A stretch of 64,000 nt of DNA, taken from positions 12,356-76,355 of the forward strand of contig CBRAFO010000007.1 in the NCBI GenBank assembly GCA_967755175.1, read 5' to 3'. Position numbers and translations under genes: made by a program. The stretch is from Rariglobus sp967755175 (lineage in GTDB: Bacteria; Verrucomicrobiota; Verrucomicrobiia; Opitutales; Opitutaceae). Positions 39,101 to 47,041 of the stretch are shown one piece after another. Positions within the stretch are counted from its first letter, which is position 1; each line of letters starts with the position of its first letter. The notes under the pieces are model-generated. The model saw only the letters and a list, made by a program, of their open reading frames with translations. It was not told where the DNA came from and did not search any database.

Positions 39101-42100
39101 CGCTCAACCTCTCCGGCGGTCTCCACGTCTTCGATCCCCGCACGCAGTTTGCGGGCAAGAAGCAGCGCACACTCACCGCAAAACCCGCCCCGGCTGTTTT
39201 CGGTTCCGCTCCAGCCGGACAAGACTGGGCGGGCGCGCAGACCACCATTCAGCGCTGGGGCATCGATCCCGTGGTTAACAACCTCGGCGAAGATCGCACC
39301 CTCCGCACGGTCTTCACGCACGACCATTTCGGACCCTCGACCCACCAGCAGGCCGGCCTCTACGGCGGCCTGCTCGTCGAACCCCAAGGCTCCAAATGGT
39401 ATGACCCCATCGCCGGCGGTCTTCTCTACGACACGACGAAGCGCAGCGACGGCGGCCCTACCTTGTGGCAGGCCAACATCGTCACGGCCAACCCGGTCGA
39501 CAGCTACCGCGAGTTCGCCATCGAGTTCGGCGACTTCCAACTCGCCTATGGCCCCGGCAGTCCCTCGAAGCCCGGCACGCCCAGCACCCCGCTCTTCACC
39601 ACAACCACCACCTCCACCTTCCCGGTTCCCCTCAAACCGGGCAAGGTCACGGCCGCCGTCGCATCAATCTTTGCGACCAACGGCGTCGTGTTCGCCAACG
39701 ACCACGCGATCCTTGAACAAGGCAAGACGTCCGGCGAGTGGCTGTTGACCTATCGTCCGGCGAAGGACGTTGCGGAGCGCTATCGTCTGGTGCCCACCAC
39801 CGCCACCGCGAGCCCCGCGCTCTACGCGGTGTATCCGCTGGATCAGCCGCACTCGTGGGTATCGTCCACGTTTGCGATCAACCCTGCGCCGGTTGACGCC
39901 AACAATCAGGTGAGCGGTGCGCCTTATCCCACGCTCATCAGCGTGCCCACGCCCGGCACCTTCTCGCTCAACTACCGCAACGAGCCGATTCCCTCCCGCG
40001 TGTGGGACCCCGTGAAGCAACAGCCCGCCGCCGGCACCGCCGGCGACTTGTCGTTTGCCTACGCCTCGATTCCGCGCGCCGATGTCCGCCTGAATCAGCA
40101 GCCGATTCCGGGCACGGCGATCAATCCCTCCGACCCGACCAGCTTCACGTTCCCGGCTAACATCAACCCGACCGTCAACGGCCCGACGACCTCGGTTGGC
40201 GACCTCGGCAAGGTGCAGCCCACCGATCCGTTCACCCCGATGTTCCGCGCCTACGCCGGCGACAAGGTTCAGGTGCGCACCCTCGTGGGAGCGCATCAAA
40301 ACCCGCACTTCTTAAGCATCGACGGCGTCAGCTGGCTCTTCGAACCCGGCAATGAAAACTCCGGCTATCGCAACAACCAGCCGATGGGCATCTCCGAGCA
40401 CTTCGAGATGAACTTCACGCTGCCGCGCGCCACCGAATCGACCGCCCTCCCGTTCGCCGATCATCGCTACGAGGCGAGCGCCGGTGTCGATGGCGTCACC
40501 AACGGCATCTGGGGCATCCTCCGTTCCTACCAACAACAGGTTCCGGAGCTCGTTCCGCTGCCCAACAACACTCCGCCCGCCAACGCGCCGCTGGTTGCCG
40601 AGATCAAACCTCCAGCCAACGCCAAAATCCGCCGTATCCACGTCGTGGCCACGACGGTGCAGCAGGCGACGGGCGGAGGATTGGTCTATAACTCCCGCGG
40701 ACAAACGACTGCGCTCAATCCCGCTCAGATCAACACCGCGCTGCCGATCACCGATCCCGACGCCTTGATCTATGTGCGCGCCGAGGACCTTGATCCGACC
40801 ACCGGCAAGTTGATCCATCCGGGGCGCATCGAGCCGCTCATCCTGCGCGCCGCCGCCGGCGAGTGGATCGAACTCACCCTCACGAATAACTTCCAGCCGT
40901 CCGCGCAGCCGGAAATCTTCGCGACCCCCGTCGCCGCGTCGTCTCCCTTCGGACAGGGTCCTGTCGCCGCCGTCCCGCCGATCACGTTGCTCACCTCGCC
41001 CAATGTCGGCCTCAATCCGCAGGTCGTCGGCTACGACATTACCCGAGCCAATGGCGTGAACGTCGGCTTCAACCCGACCGTCACCGTCGCGCCCGGCCAG
41101 ACGTCCAAGCCGGTCTATTGGTATGCCGGTGCGCTCACCGTCGCGCAGGATGGCAGCTTCGTTGCTACTCCGATAGAGTTTGGCGCCATCAACCTCACGC
41201 CGTCCGACCCGCTCCAGCAGCATACGTTGGGCTTGGTTGGCGGACTCGTGATTGAACCGGTGGGATCGACCTGGACGGAAGACGTTAACCAACGCGCATC
41301 CGCCACCGTCACCAAGGCCGATGGCACCACGTTCCGCGACTTCGTCATGATCTGCCAGGACGACGTCACGCTCACCAACGCCGCCGGCGCCCACACCGTG
41401 AACTACGGCACCGAGCCGATCGCCTACCGATATCCGACGTCGTATTTCCCCATCGTGAATGGCGGTCCGAACTTCGCGGGTGCCGATGTCACCCAAGCCA
41501 CCGCGAATTCGCTGGTCGCGGCCGATCCTCAAACGCCGATCTATGTGGCCGGCGCAGGCACTCCGGTGCGCTTCCGTATGCTCCATCCCGCCAACGCGGC
41601 CGGGGCCGACGGCGAGGTGCTCACGATCGATGGCCATGTCTTCCAGGAAGAGCCGTTTACCGACAACAGCCGCGTGATCGGCGACAACCCGCGTTCCCAG
41701 TGGTTTGGCGCCCGCGGCGGCCATGGTGCGCGTGATCGTTTCGATCTCGTGCTCCCCAGCGCCGGCGGCGACCACCGGGTGCCCGGCGACTACCTCTACC
41801 GCTCGCTCATCGCCCTCGGCGGCGGCGACCAGGCCGACGGCGAGTGGGGCCTCTTCCGCGTCACCGCGCCGGGCAAGGATGCCGTCATCATCAAGCAGGC
41901 CGCAGTCAACGGCTCGCTCACGCTGTCCGGTGCCAACTCGGTAAACCCCGCCACGGGCACCTTCGCGAAAACCATTTCGGTTTACGCGGGTGGTTCGACT
42001 TCCGGAACGCCGCTGGCCACTGCCAACGTCGATCCACTCACCGGCGCGTGGAGTGTGACTCAGGCGCTCACTGGCGCGGCTCCGGCCAAGCTGAGCGTGC

Positions 42101-42282
42101 TCTCGTCCGACGGTGGTTTGGCCACGGTCGATATCAAAGCCCCGGGTGGATTGCTAAAAGCTGCGGTGTCTGCGCCTGCCGAGCCCGCGCGTGAGCCTTC
42201 GCCGAAGCTTAAGCTCTACAAAAAGCGGCACGACCAGCGGTCTCGTCCGCCTGAAGCTGCCCAAGTCATCAAGAGCGAATAA
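36196..42282 (+). CDS. Giant secreted multicopper oxidase with permuted copper motifs
   Basis: Product of 2,028 residues from the ATG at 36196, which starts a signal peptide (ending AAQAVAA). Repeated cupredoxin-like domains run through it. All four copper-binding motifs can be seen: HxxHxH from H547 (THVHHLHAHQW), HCHxxxHxxxGM from H601 to M (FHCHFYPHFASGMW), HxH at H933/H935 (GQHIHLVKFD) and HxH at H1042/H1044 (THDHFGPSTHQQAG). They occur in the order C, D, A, B instead of the usual A, B, C, D. Further His-containing cupredoxin remnants lie near H1367 and beyond, and the tail is basic. Size and order recall the MnxG/McoA class of manganese oxidases, so metal or organic oxidation with oxygen is likely; the substrate is not known. 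The stop abuts the next start (TAAATG). Confidence 0.88.
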   Translation: MKPRPRRSFGPSLVMSCLFACFASVAAQAVAAESSSPTTVFADVVALDQPFMFNRLGAAQPQGMIFALAGDIVPMEAGQGISPGNVMLRKDKRARPLVLRVNAGQFLEIRFTNLLAPQPVNPATSGAITSLQPVTRSAGVHITGMELVSVTLPNGQVQPGIASDATWVGVNPDSLAAPGQQRIYKYYAKAEGTFMLYSAGGDWAGQLQAGLFGAATVEPTHAQWYRSQVTHDDLELAAYRVEPTKDGRLRVPGRDDLTFQRKTDRDGKPLTVTTEDGELNLWSFWTPDSYQLGEQKTDVIIRRDRVFTPDGRPLVDYNAVYPAGHPRAGLPILLMTRSLADGRDELISSDLTAIITGPGGGNFPFTENGPGFTQNPTYPGRREPFRELTIMYHESFGTVQAFQQFNNPQPLAAVLGAGTDNFAINYGSAGIGAEVLASRLGVGPMGAKESVDLKFEEFFLSSWACGDPAMVVDVPANAPNQTVTDPATGSQQINSLITNGNAAAFKPLSGKKATKAYYPDDPSNVYHSYIRDRVTMRVLHTGGGITHVHHLHAHQWLRSPNSDDGHYLDSQMITPGSAYTMEIAHNGSGNLNETVGDSIFHCHFYPHFASGMWALWRTHDVFESGTRLDRDGRPLPGWNRALPDGEIVAGTPIPAVVPMPTLAMAPAPAPVRLIDNGRRVEVRPKIPADRHHEAFYDSPGFPFFVPGVSGHRAPHPPLDMAWEESAPGVPSHDKDGKLIYLDGGLPRHQVLDGTIVHELHTRWDFSKDFLVRDKSGKPIAGGLIAFELPEDGTAIEKAAMAATSTRTRASVLPNGDPGNFTLNGLPPAHGAPFANPSVDENGNAQINVRRYQGAAIQTDAVLNKQGWHFPQQRIITLWQDVKPTISGDRAPQPFFFRANTGETVEFWHTNLVPDYYDLDDFQVRTPTDIIGQHIHLVKFDVLASDGAGNGFNYEDGTFSPDEVRTRIDALNLSGGLHVFDPRTQFAGKKQRTLTAKPAPAVFGSAPAGQDWAGAQTTIQRWGIDPVVNNLGEDRTLRTVFTHDHFGPSTHQQAGLYGGLLVEPQGSKWYDPIAGGLLYDTTKRSDGGPTLWQANIVTANPVDSYREFAIEFGDFQLAYGPGSPSKPGTPSTPLFTTTTTSTFPVPLKPGKVTAAVASIFATNGVVFANDHAILEQGKTSGEWLLTYRPAKDVAERYRLVPTTATASPALYAVYPLDQPHSWVSSTFAINPAPVDANNQVSGAPYPTLISVPTPGTFSLNYRNEPIPSRVWDPVKQQPAAGTAGDLSFAYASIPRADVRLNQQPIPGTAINPSDPTSFTFPANINPTVNGPTTSVGDLGKVQPTDPFTPMFRAYAGDKVQVRTLVGAHQNPHFLSIDGVSWLFEPGNENSGYRNNQPMGISEHFEMNFTLPRATESTALPFADHRYEASAGVDGVTNGIWGILRSYQQQVPELVPLPNNTPPANAPLVAEIKPPANAKIRRIHVVATTVQQATGGGLVYNSRGQTTALNPAQINTALPITDPDALIYVRAEDLDPTTGKLIHPGRIEPLILRAAAGEWIELTLTNNFQPSAQPEIFATPVAASSPFGQGPVAAVPPITLLTSPNVGLNPQVVGYDITRANGVNVGFNPTVTVAPGQTSKPVYWYAGALTVAQDGSFVATPIEFGAINLTPSDPLQQHTLGLVGGLVIEPVGSTWTEDVNQRASATVTKADGTTFRDFVMICQDDVTLTNAAGAHTVNYGTEPIAYRYPTSYFPIVNGGPNFAGADVTQATANSLVAADPQTPIYVAGAGTPVRFRMLHPANAAGADGEVLTIDGHVFQEEPFTDNSRVIGDNPRSQWFGARGGHGARDRFDLVLPSAGGDHRVPGDYLYRSLIALGGGDQADGEWGLFRVTAPGKDAVIIKQAAVNGSLTLSGANSVNPATGTFAKTISVYAGGSTSGTPLATANVDPLTGAWSVTQALTGAAPAKLSVLSSDGGLATVDIKAPGGLLKAAVSAPAEPAREPSPKLKLYKKRHDQRSRPPEAAQVIKSE

Positions 42283-44205
42283 ATGAAGTATTCGTTCTCG
42301 GTTCACGCACGCGCGGCTCGTCTGTGCGCCCTCTGTCTGGTGTGCATGGCGCTCGCGATCACGGGGGGGCGCCTCCGGGCGGAGACCACTCCGTCCGGCG
42401 GGCGCGTGGTGCATGAAGGCGTGGCGGTCGAATGCGCGCTCCTGCCCGCCGGCGCCTCGACCACCGCGCCGCGTGAAGGCGAGTCGGCGCGCGTTCGGTT
42501 TAGCATCACCGATACCACCACGGGCCAGCCGCTCACGCGGCTGAGCCCGGCCGTTTGGCTTAGCCGTCTCGGGACCGGCGGGGCCACTCCGCAGACGTGC
42601 GCCGAAAAGATCCGTGAGTTTCTGGGCGGAAGCATTTTTGCCAAAGCCGACGTGGATTTAAACACGTTCCGCGTCCTCGCCCTCAACGACGATGCGACCA
42701 TCACCGTGGTCGATCCCCTCTTTGGCTTCGGCGGCACCAAGCTGCTCGCGCTGGTGCCGCTCGCCAGTCCCGGAGCGGACTGGGCGCTGAGCGCGGATGG
42801 TGCCCGGTTGTTCGTGACCCAACCCAAAGCCGGACGTGTCGCGGTCGTGGACACCGCAACCTGGGCCGTCGCCGCGAACCTCGTCGTGGAAGGCTCGCCC
42901 GGACGCGTGGCACTTCAGCCCGATGGACATTATCTGTGGGTGGCACGCGAGGGCGGCGTCACCGTTATCACGGTCGGCGAGGGTGCGCCGGCCGTCTCTG
43001 CAACCATCGACACCGGCAGCGGCGAGCACGACATCGTTTTCTCGGCCGACAATCGTTGGGCCTTCGTGACCAATGCCACCGCACAAACATTGTCGGTGAT
43101 CGATATCCGTCGCCTCCAAAAAGTCCGCGACCTCCCGCTGGATGGGCACCCGTCCGCGCTCGCGTATTCCCGTTTGAGCGACGCCGTATATATCACGGAT
43201 TCCGCCAAGGGAGAGATACTGGTGGTCGATGCGGCCAAGCACACCCTGGCCGCGCGCATTCCCGCGACACCGGGAGTGGAGAACCTGCGTTTCGCCCCCG
43301 GAGACCGTTTTGGTTTCGCGCTCAATCCGACCGGCAATCGTGTGCACATCCTGGATGCCGCGACCAACCGCATCATCCAGTCCGCCGCCGTGGACGGAGC
43401 GCCGGAGCAGGTCGCGTTTTCTGGCGACATGGCCTTCATTCGGCGCCGCGACACGGCTTCCGTTGGAATGATTCCGCTCAAGGAAATCGGAGCCGATGGC
43501 AAGCCCGTGGCGTTGGCCGAGTTCGCCGGAGGTGAGGCGGCCTTCGGCGGACGCACCTCGCTGGCCGACGGCCTGATGGCGGCACCGGGCGAAAGCGCGG
43601 TGGTCGTGGCGAATCCGAAGGACAAGGCGATCTATTACTACATGGTCGGCGCGGCCGCTCCCATGGGAAATTTTGGCAATTACGACCGCGTGCCTCGCGC
43701 GGTCATGGTCGTGGACCGCAGTGTGCGCGAAGTGACTTCCGGTGTCTATGAGACCGCCGTCACCCTGCCTGCGGCCGGCGCGTATGACCTGGTGTTTTTC
43801 CTCAATGCGCCGCGCATCGCCCATTGCTTTAAGTTGGAGATTCCGGCGAATCCCGACCTGCCGCTTGCGCACAAAGGCACCGGCGTTCGGCTCGAACTGG
43901 TTTCCCCCGGCAAGCTGGTCGCCGGGGCGAAGGCACGCGTGGTTTTGCGGCTCAAATTCCCGCCCGGAGCGACCCAAGCCGCACCCACTGACCTCGGCTT
44001 TCGTATCATGCTCGCTCCGGGAGTCTGGAATCGGCGCAAGTCCGCCGAGTATGCGGCCGACGGCACGGCTGGCTTCGAATTCACGCCGCCGGAGGCCGGC
44101 ATGTATTACATCTATGCCGAAGCTCCCTCGCTCGGCCTCGCTTTAAACCAAGCGCCCGTTCTCATTCTTGAAGCAGGTGAGCCGGTTTCTTCGCCCACGC
44201 CATGA
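42283..44205 (+). CDS. Secreted YncE-like beta-propeller protein
   Basis: Product of 640 residues with a signal peptide (about 1-33). Residues about 85-400 hold YncE/PQQ-type seven-bladed propeller repeats: NTFRVLALNDDATITVVDP, SADGARLFVTQPKAGRVAVV, FSADNRWAFVTNATAQTLSV and later blades. The C-terminal 200 residues form an immunoglobulin-like beta region (LPAAGAYDLVFFLNAPRIAHCFKLE and TPPEAGMYYIYAEAP). Propellers of this kind often hold or dock redox partners: the heavy chain of methylamine dehydrogenase and the beta subunit of quinohemoprotein amine dehydrogenase have this fold. Starting directly at the multicopper oxidase stop and overlapping the SCO gene by ATGA, it is probably a structural or docking partner in the redox complex. 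Confidence 0.8.
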   Translation: MKYSFSVHARAARLCALCLVCMALAITGGRLRAETTPSGGRVVHEGVAVECALLPAGASTTAPREGESARVRFSITDTTTGQPLTRLSPAVWLSRLGTGGATPQTCAEKIREFLGGSIFAKADVDLNTFRVLALNDDATITVVDPLFGFGGTKLLALVPLASPGADWALSADGARLFVTQPKAGRVAVVDTATWAVAANLVVEGSPGRVALQPDGHYLWVAREGGVTVITVGEGAPAVSATIDTGSGEHDIVFSADNRWAFVTNATAQTLSVIDIRRLQKVRDLPLDGHPSALAYSRLSDAVYITDSAKGEILVVDAAKHTLAARIPATPGVENLRFAPGDRFGFALNPTGNRVHILDAATNRIIQSAAVDGAPEQVAFSGDMAFIRRRDTASVGMIPLKEIGADGKPVALAEFAGGEAAFGGRTSLADGLMAAPGESAVVVANPKDKAIYYYMVGAAAPMGNFGNYDRVPRAVMVVDRSVREVTSGVYETAVTLPAAGAYDLVFFLNAPRIAHCFKLEIPANPDLPLAHKGTGVRLELVSPGKLVAGAKARVVLRLKFPPGATQAAPTDLGFRIMLAPGVWNRRKSAEYAADGTAGFEFTPPEAGMYYIYAEAPSLGLALNQAPVLILEAGEPVSSPTP

Positions 44206-45320
44206 TCCTTACGTCTTTCAAGCGCCTGTGTTTCGCGGTCATCGCCGTTGCCGCGTTCTTAGCGAATGCGCGTGCGGTGGATCCGATTCCCGACGTCGCG
44301 TTGCAGGATCAGAACGGTCGCCCGGTTAAGTTTTATACCGATTTGGTGAAGGGCAGGGTGGTGGCGGTGAATTTTATCTTCACCCGTTGCACCACGGTGT
44401 GTCCGCAACTCGGCGTGAGCTCGGTCGCGCTCGCGCGACACCTGGCCGCTGCGTCGGGTGGCACGCCTCCGCCCCAAATCATCTCGATCAGCATCGATCC
44501 GGAAACCGACACGCCGGAGCGGTTGCGGACGTGGAGCGAGCATTTCGGCACCGCGCCGGGATGGACGCTCCTCACCGGGTCCCGCCACGAAATCGACATG
44601 CTGCTCAAGGCGCTGCAGGCCTACACTCCGGATAAAAACCTCCACAGTTCGACGTTCTTCCTCGGTAACGACGCGACTGGCGAGTGGAAGCGTGTCAGTG
44701 GTTCCGCGACTCCGGCGGCGCTGGCCGAGGCACTCAAGCAACTCGCCGGGCCGTCCGCGGCAACTCCTACGGTGGCGGAGACGAAGACGCCCGCGCCTGA
44801 ACCGGTTTCGAACGCTTCGACGGCGGGAGCGGCGGCGGCGCGTTATTTTCCCGATACGCCGTTGATCAACCAGCGCGGTGAGACGGTCCGTTTTTATAGC
44901 GATCTGCTGAAAGGAAAAGTCGTGGTGATCAGCACGATTTTCGCCGATTGCGGCGGGGCATGTCCGCTCATCGTCGAGCGTTTTGCCAAGTTGCAGGCCA
45001 AGCTTGGCGACCGGGTTGGTCGCGACGTCACGTTGATCTCCATCTCCGTCGATCCGGTCAACGACACGCCGGAGCGACTGCTCGCCTACGCCCAACATGC
45101 GGGCGCCAAGCCCGGCTGGCACTTTCTCACGGGCGAAAAGGCCAATGTGGACCTCGTGCTGAAAAAGCTCGGCCAATACGTGGAGTCGCGCGACGCACAC
45201 TCGAACATCATCATCATCGGCAACGAGCCGACCGGACTCTGGAAAAAAGCCTTCGGCCTCTCCTCGGCCGATGACATCATCGAGATCGTCGAGGGCGTCT
45301 TGAAGGATGACCGCACGTGA
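44202..45320 (+). CDS. Tandem SCO1/SenC-domain copper chaperone
   Basis: Product of 372 residues with a signal peptide (about 1-25). Two complete SCO1/SenC thioredoxin-like domains are fused. Domain 1 (about 28-185) carries CxxxCP at C63/C67 (FTRCTTVCPQL) and the distal copper ligand H148 (LHSSTFF). Domain 2 (about 212-372) carries C250/C254 (ADCGGACPLI) and H333 (AHSNIII). Both retain SISIDPETDTPERL or SISVDPVNDTPERL. An Ala/Pro linker separates them. SCO proteins deliver copper to oxidases or reduce their cysteines; single-domain proteins of about 200 residues are the norm. Here the chaperone most likely loads the adjacent giant multicopper oxidase. It overlaps both neighbours (4 bp and 14 bp). 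Confidence 0.92.
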   Translation: MILTSFKRLCFAVIAVAAFLANARAVDPIPDVALQDQNGRPVKFYTDLVKGRVVAVNFIFTRCTTVCPQLGVSSVALARHLAAASGGTPPPQIISISIDPETDTPERLRTWSEHFGTAPGWTLLTGSRHEIDMLLKALQAYTPDKNLHSSTFFLGNDATGEWKRVSGSATPAALAEALKQLAGPSAATPTVAETKTPAPEPVSNASTAGAAAARYFPDTPLINQRGETVRFYSDLLKGKVVVISTIFADCGGACPLIVERFAKLQAKLGDRVGRDVTLISISVDPVNDTPERLLAYAQHAGAKPGWHFLTGEKANVDLVLKKLGQYVESRDAHSNIIIIGNEPTGLWKKAFGLSSADDIIEIVEGVLKDDRT

Positions 45321-46716
45321 GCCGGCAGGTTGCGCGGTTATGATTCTGCTGGCGTCTCTCCTGCTGGCAGTCGCGCCCGCTCGCGCCGACGCCGATGGCG
45401 CTGCCGCCGCGCGCGGCCGGCGGATCTACCGCGAAGGCATCGCTCCCGACGGGCGGACCGTGGGTGCAATCAGTGGCACCGCCGGGCTGGCGCTGCCGCC
45501 GGCGTTTGCGGCCTGCGTCCATTGCCACGGCGACGACGGACGAGGCAAGACCGAGGCGGGCCGTTTCGTGCCGGATATTCGTGGCGAGACGCTCGACGTG
45601 CCCTACGTGTCGACTTTGCCGGACGGCCGTCATCGGTCACCCTACAACGGGACGAGGTTTTATACCGCGTTGACCGAAGGTCTCGATCCCTCGGGTCATC
45701 CGCTCGACGCCACGATGCCGCGTTATCGCCTGTCCGAACGGGAGGCGGCGGACCTTCTGGCTTATTTAAAAACCATCGGGCTTCGGTCCGATGAAGGTGT
45801 GACCGACGACATTATCCGAGTTGGTCTTATAATACCGATCGATCCTGCGCAGGCGGAGTCCGCGCACAGCGATCGCCAGGTCATCGCCGCTTGTTTCGAC
45901 GAGATGAATCAGGCGGGAGGAATTCACCGCCGGAAAATCGAATTGGCGGATGTAGACACGAAGGCGGCAAGTTCTCCTCCCGTGCTGGTGCTGTTGACGG
46001 ATGAGTTGACGGCCGCCACGCCGGTGCCAGCCCAGGTTCCGCTGCTCTGCATAACCGCTGAAGACCGGCGCGATACAGCGGGCGATGGGCAGAAGGTGTT
46101 TTCCCTTTTCCCCGGCACGGCGGAGCGCAAGCAGGCGTTGGTGAACTATGCGAAGGCGCATGATTTGGGCGCGCCGGTCGTCATTCCCGCTGACGTGAGC
46201 GACAACACGTTGAAGGTGTGGCGCGACGCCGGAGTAAAGGCGGTGCTATTGTCGTCTCTGGCGGCTTCGACTTCGCCGCTGTCCGATTTCGGCGCGCGAG
46301 CGCGAGCGCTGGGGTGGGAGCCGGGGCAATTGTGGCTCGAACGTCCGGCCACGACGGTTATCGATGCGAAGGCGTTTGTGGTGGAGCCGGTGGTATTGTC
46401 GATGCTCTCCGCCGATGCGCAGGCGGACTACCTTCGCTGGGCCGCGTTGCGCGGCCTGCCGGTGAGTGATCTCAAACGACAATTCACACTCGTGTCGTCG
46501 GCTCGTCTGCTGGGCGAGGCTTTGAAAGGCGCCGGACGCGAATTGAGCCGGGAGAAGCTCGTAACCGCGCTGGAGGGAATCCGTTCATTTCAGCCCGGGT
46601 TGATGTCCCCGCTAAGCTTTAGCGAGCGTCGTCATACGGCGACCAATGGCGTCTACGTGGTCCCGCTCTCGACAGGAGCGACGACGCCCGCACCCGAATG
46701 GGTTCCCGTCGATTGA
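45307..46716 (+). CDS. Cytochrome c fused to periplasmic-binding (Peripla_BP_6-like) domain
   Basis: Product of 469 residues; the start at 45307 overlaps the SCO gene by 14 bp and yields an N-terminal signal (AVMILLASLLLAVAPARADA); an internal ATG at 45340 is the alternative. A class I cytochrome c domain (about 30-160) has the haem motif C70-x-x-C73-H74 (ACVHCHGDDGRGK) and a probable distal ligand M137 (DATMPRY). It is followed by a type I periplasmic-binding domain (about 170-460, IIRVGLIIPIDPAQAES, CFDEMNQAGGIHRRKIEL) like branched-chain amino-acid receptors. An electron carrier with a built-in ligand-binding module suits an oxidase of amino acids or other small molecules. It is the last gene of the redox operon. 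Confidence 0.85.
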   Translation: MTAREPAGCAVMILLASLLLAVAPARADADGAAAARGRRIYREGIAPDGRTVGAISGTAGLALPPAFAACVHCHGDDGRGKTEAGRFVPDIRGETLDVPYVSTLPDGRHRSPYNGTRFYTALTEGLDPSGHPLDATMPRYRLSEREAADLLAYLKTIGLRSDEGVTDDIIRVGLIIPIDPAQAESAHSDRQVIAACFDEMNQAGGIHRRKIELADVDTKAASSPPVLVLLTDELTAATPVPAQVPLLCITAEDRRDTAGDGQKVFSLFPGTAERKQALVNYAKAHDLGAPVVIPADVSDNTLKVWRDAGVKAVLLSSLAASTSPLSDFGARARALGWEPGQLWLERPATTVIDAKAFVVEPVVLSMLSADAQADYLRWAALRGLPVSDLKRQFTLVSSARLLGEALKGAGRELSREKLVTALEGIRSFQPGLMSPLSFSERRHTATNGVYVVPLSTGATTPAPEWVPVD

Positions 46717-46738
46717 GCTATGATCACACGCTCTGCTC

Positions 46739-46955
46739 TCATGTCGGCTGTGCAGGACCGTGCGCATGGATGTGTTTGCCACGGTTGTCCGTCCAGGTTT
46801 CACCCGGGTTGATCAGCGCGGGCGACTTGGATGACGCGCCGACGGCAGCATTTGGGACGGCCGAAACGAGAGGTGCGGCACCCAATAGCGAAATCAAAAG
46901 CAAGACGGCCGCCCGTTTGGACGGGAGCCGAAAACCATTCGGTTGCGGAAAATGA
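46739..46955 (-). pseudogene. Remnant 5' end of a secreted glycoside hydrolase
   Basis: The minus strand reads a basic n-region and hydrophobic core (KRAAVLLLISLLGAAPLVSA), then INPGETWTDNRGKHIHAHG, and stops shortly after. This mature start closely matches GH43-type enzymes that begin with a 'NPGE-W-D-G-INAHGGG' block before the first propeller blade. Nothing further of the enzyme follows, because the 3' end of the cytochrome fusion gene occupies the opposite strand. It is best read as a truncated relic downstream of the minus-strand GH43 series. The 5' boundary is approximate, since no clear ATG is seen near 46955. Confidence 0.5.
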
Positions 46956-47026
46956 AAAACGCGGACTACGCGACAGGAGGAAACACATGGGAGGCTGGAG
47001 GAAAAAACGGGCCACAAGGAAAGACG

Positions 47027-47041
47027 CTGACGGGGCGTCAG
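47027..47041 (-). terminator. Small hairpin over the GH43 stop codon
   Basis: CTGACG-GGG-CGTCAG is a perfect 6-bp stem with a 3-nt loop that includes the stop codon of the GH43 gene at 47038. On the minus strand it is followed only by a weak T tract, so it may be a weak terminator or mRNA 3' end protector. Confidence 0.3.

Noticed and set aside
36172..39540. A 1,122-codon minus-strand open frame opposite the multicopper oxidase
   Set aside because: Composition is typical of an antisense shadow in GC-rich DNA; the plus strand has signal peptide and copper motifs.
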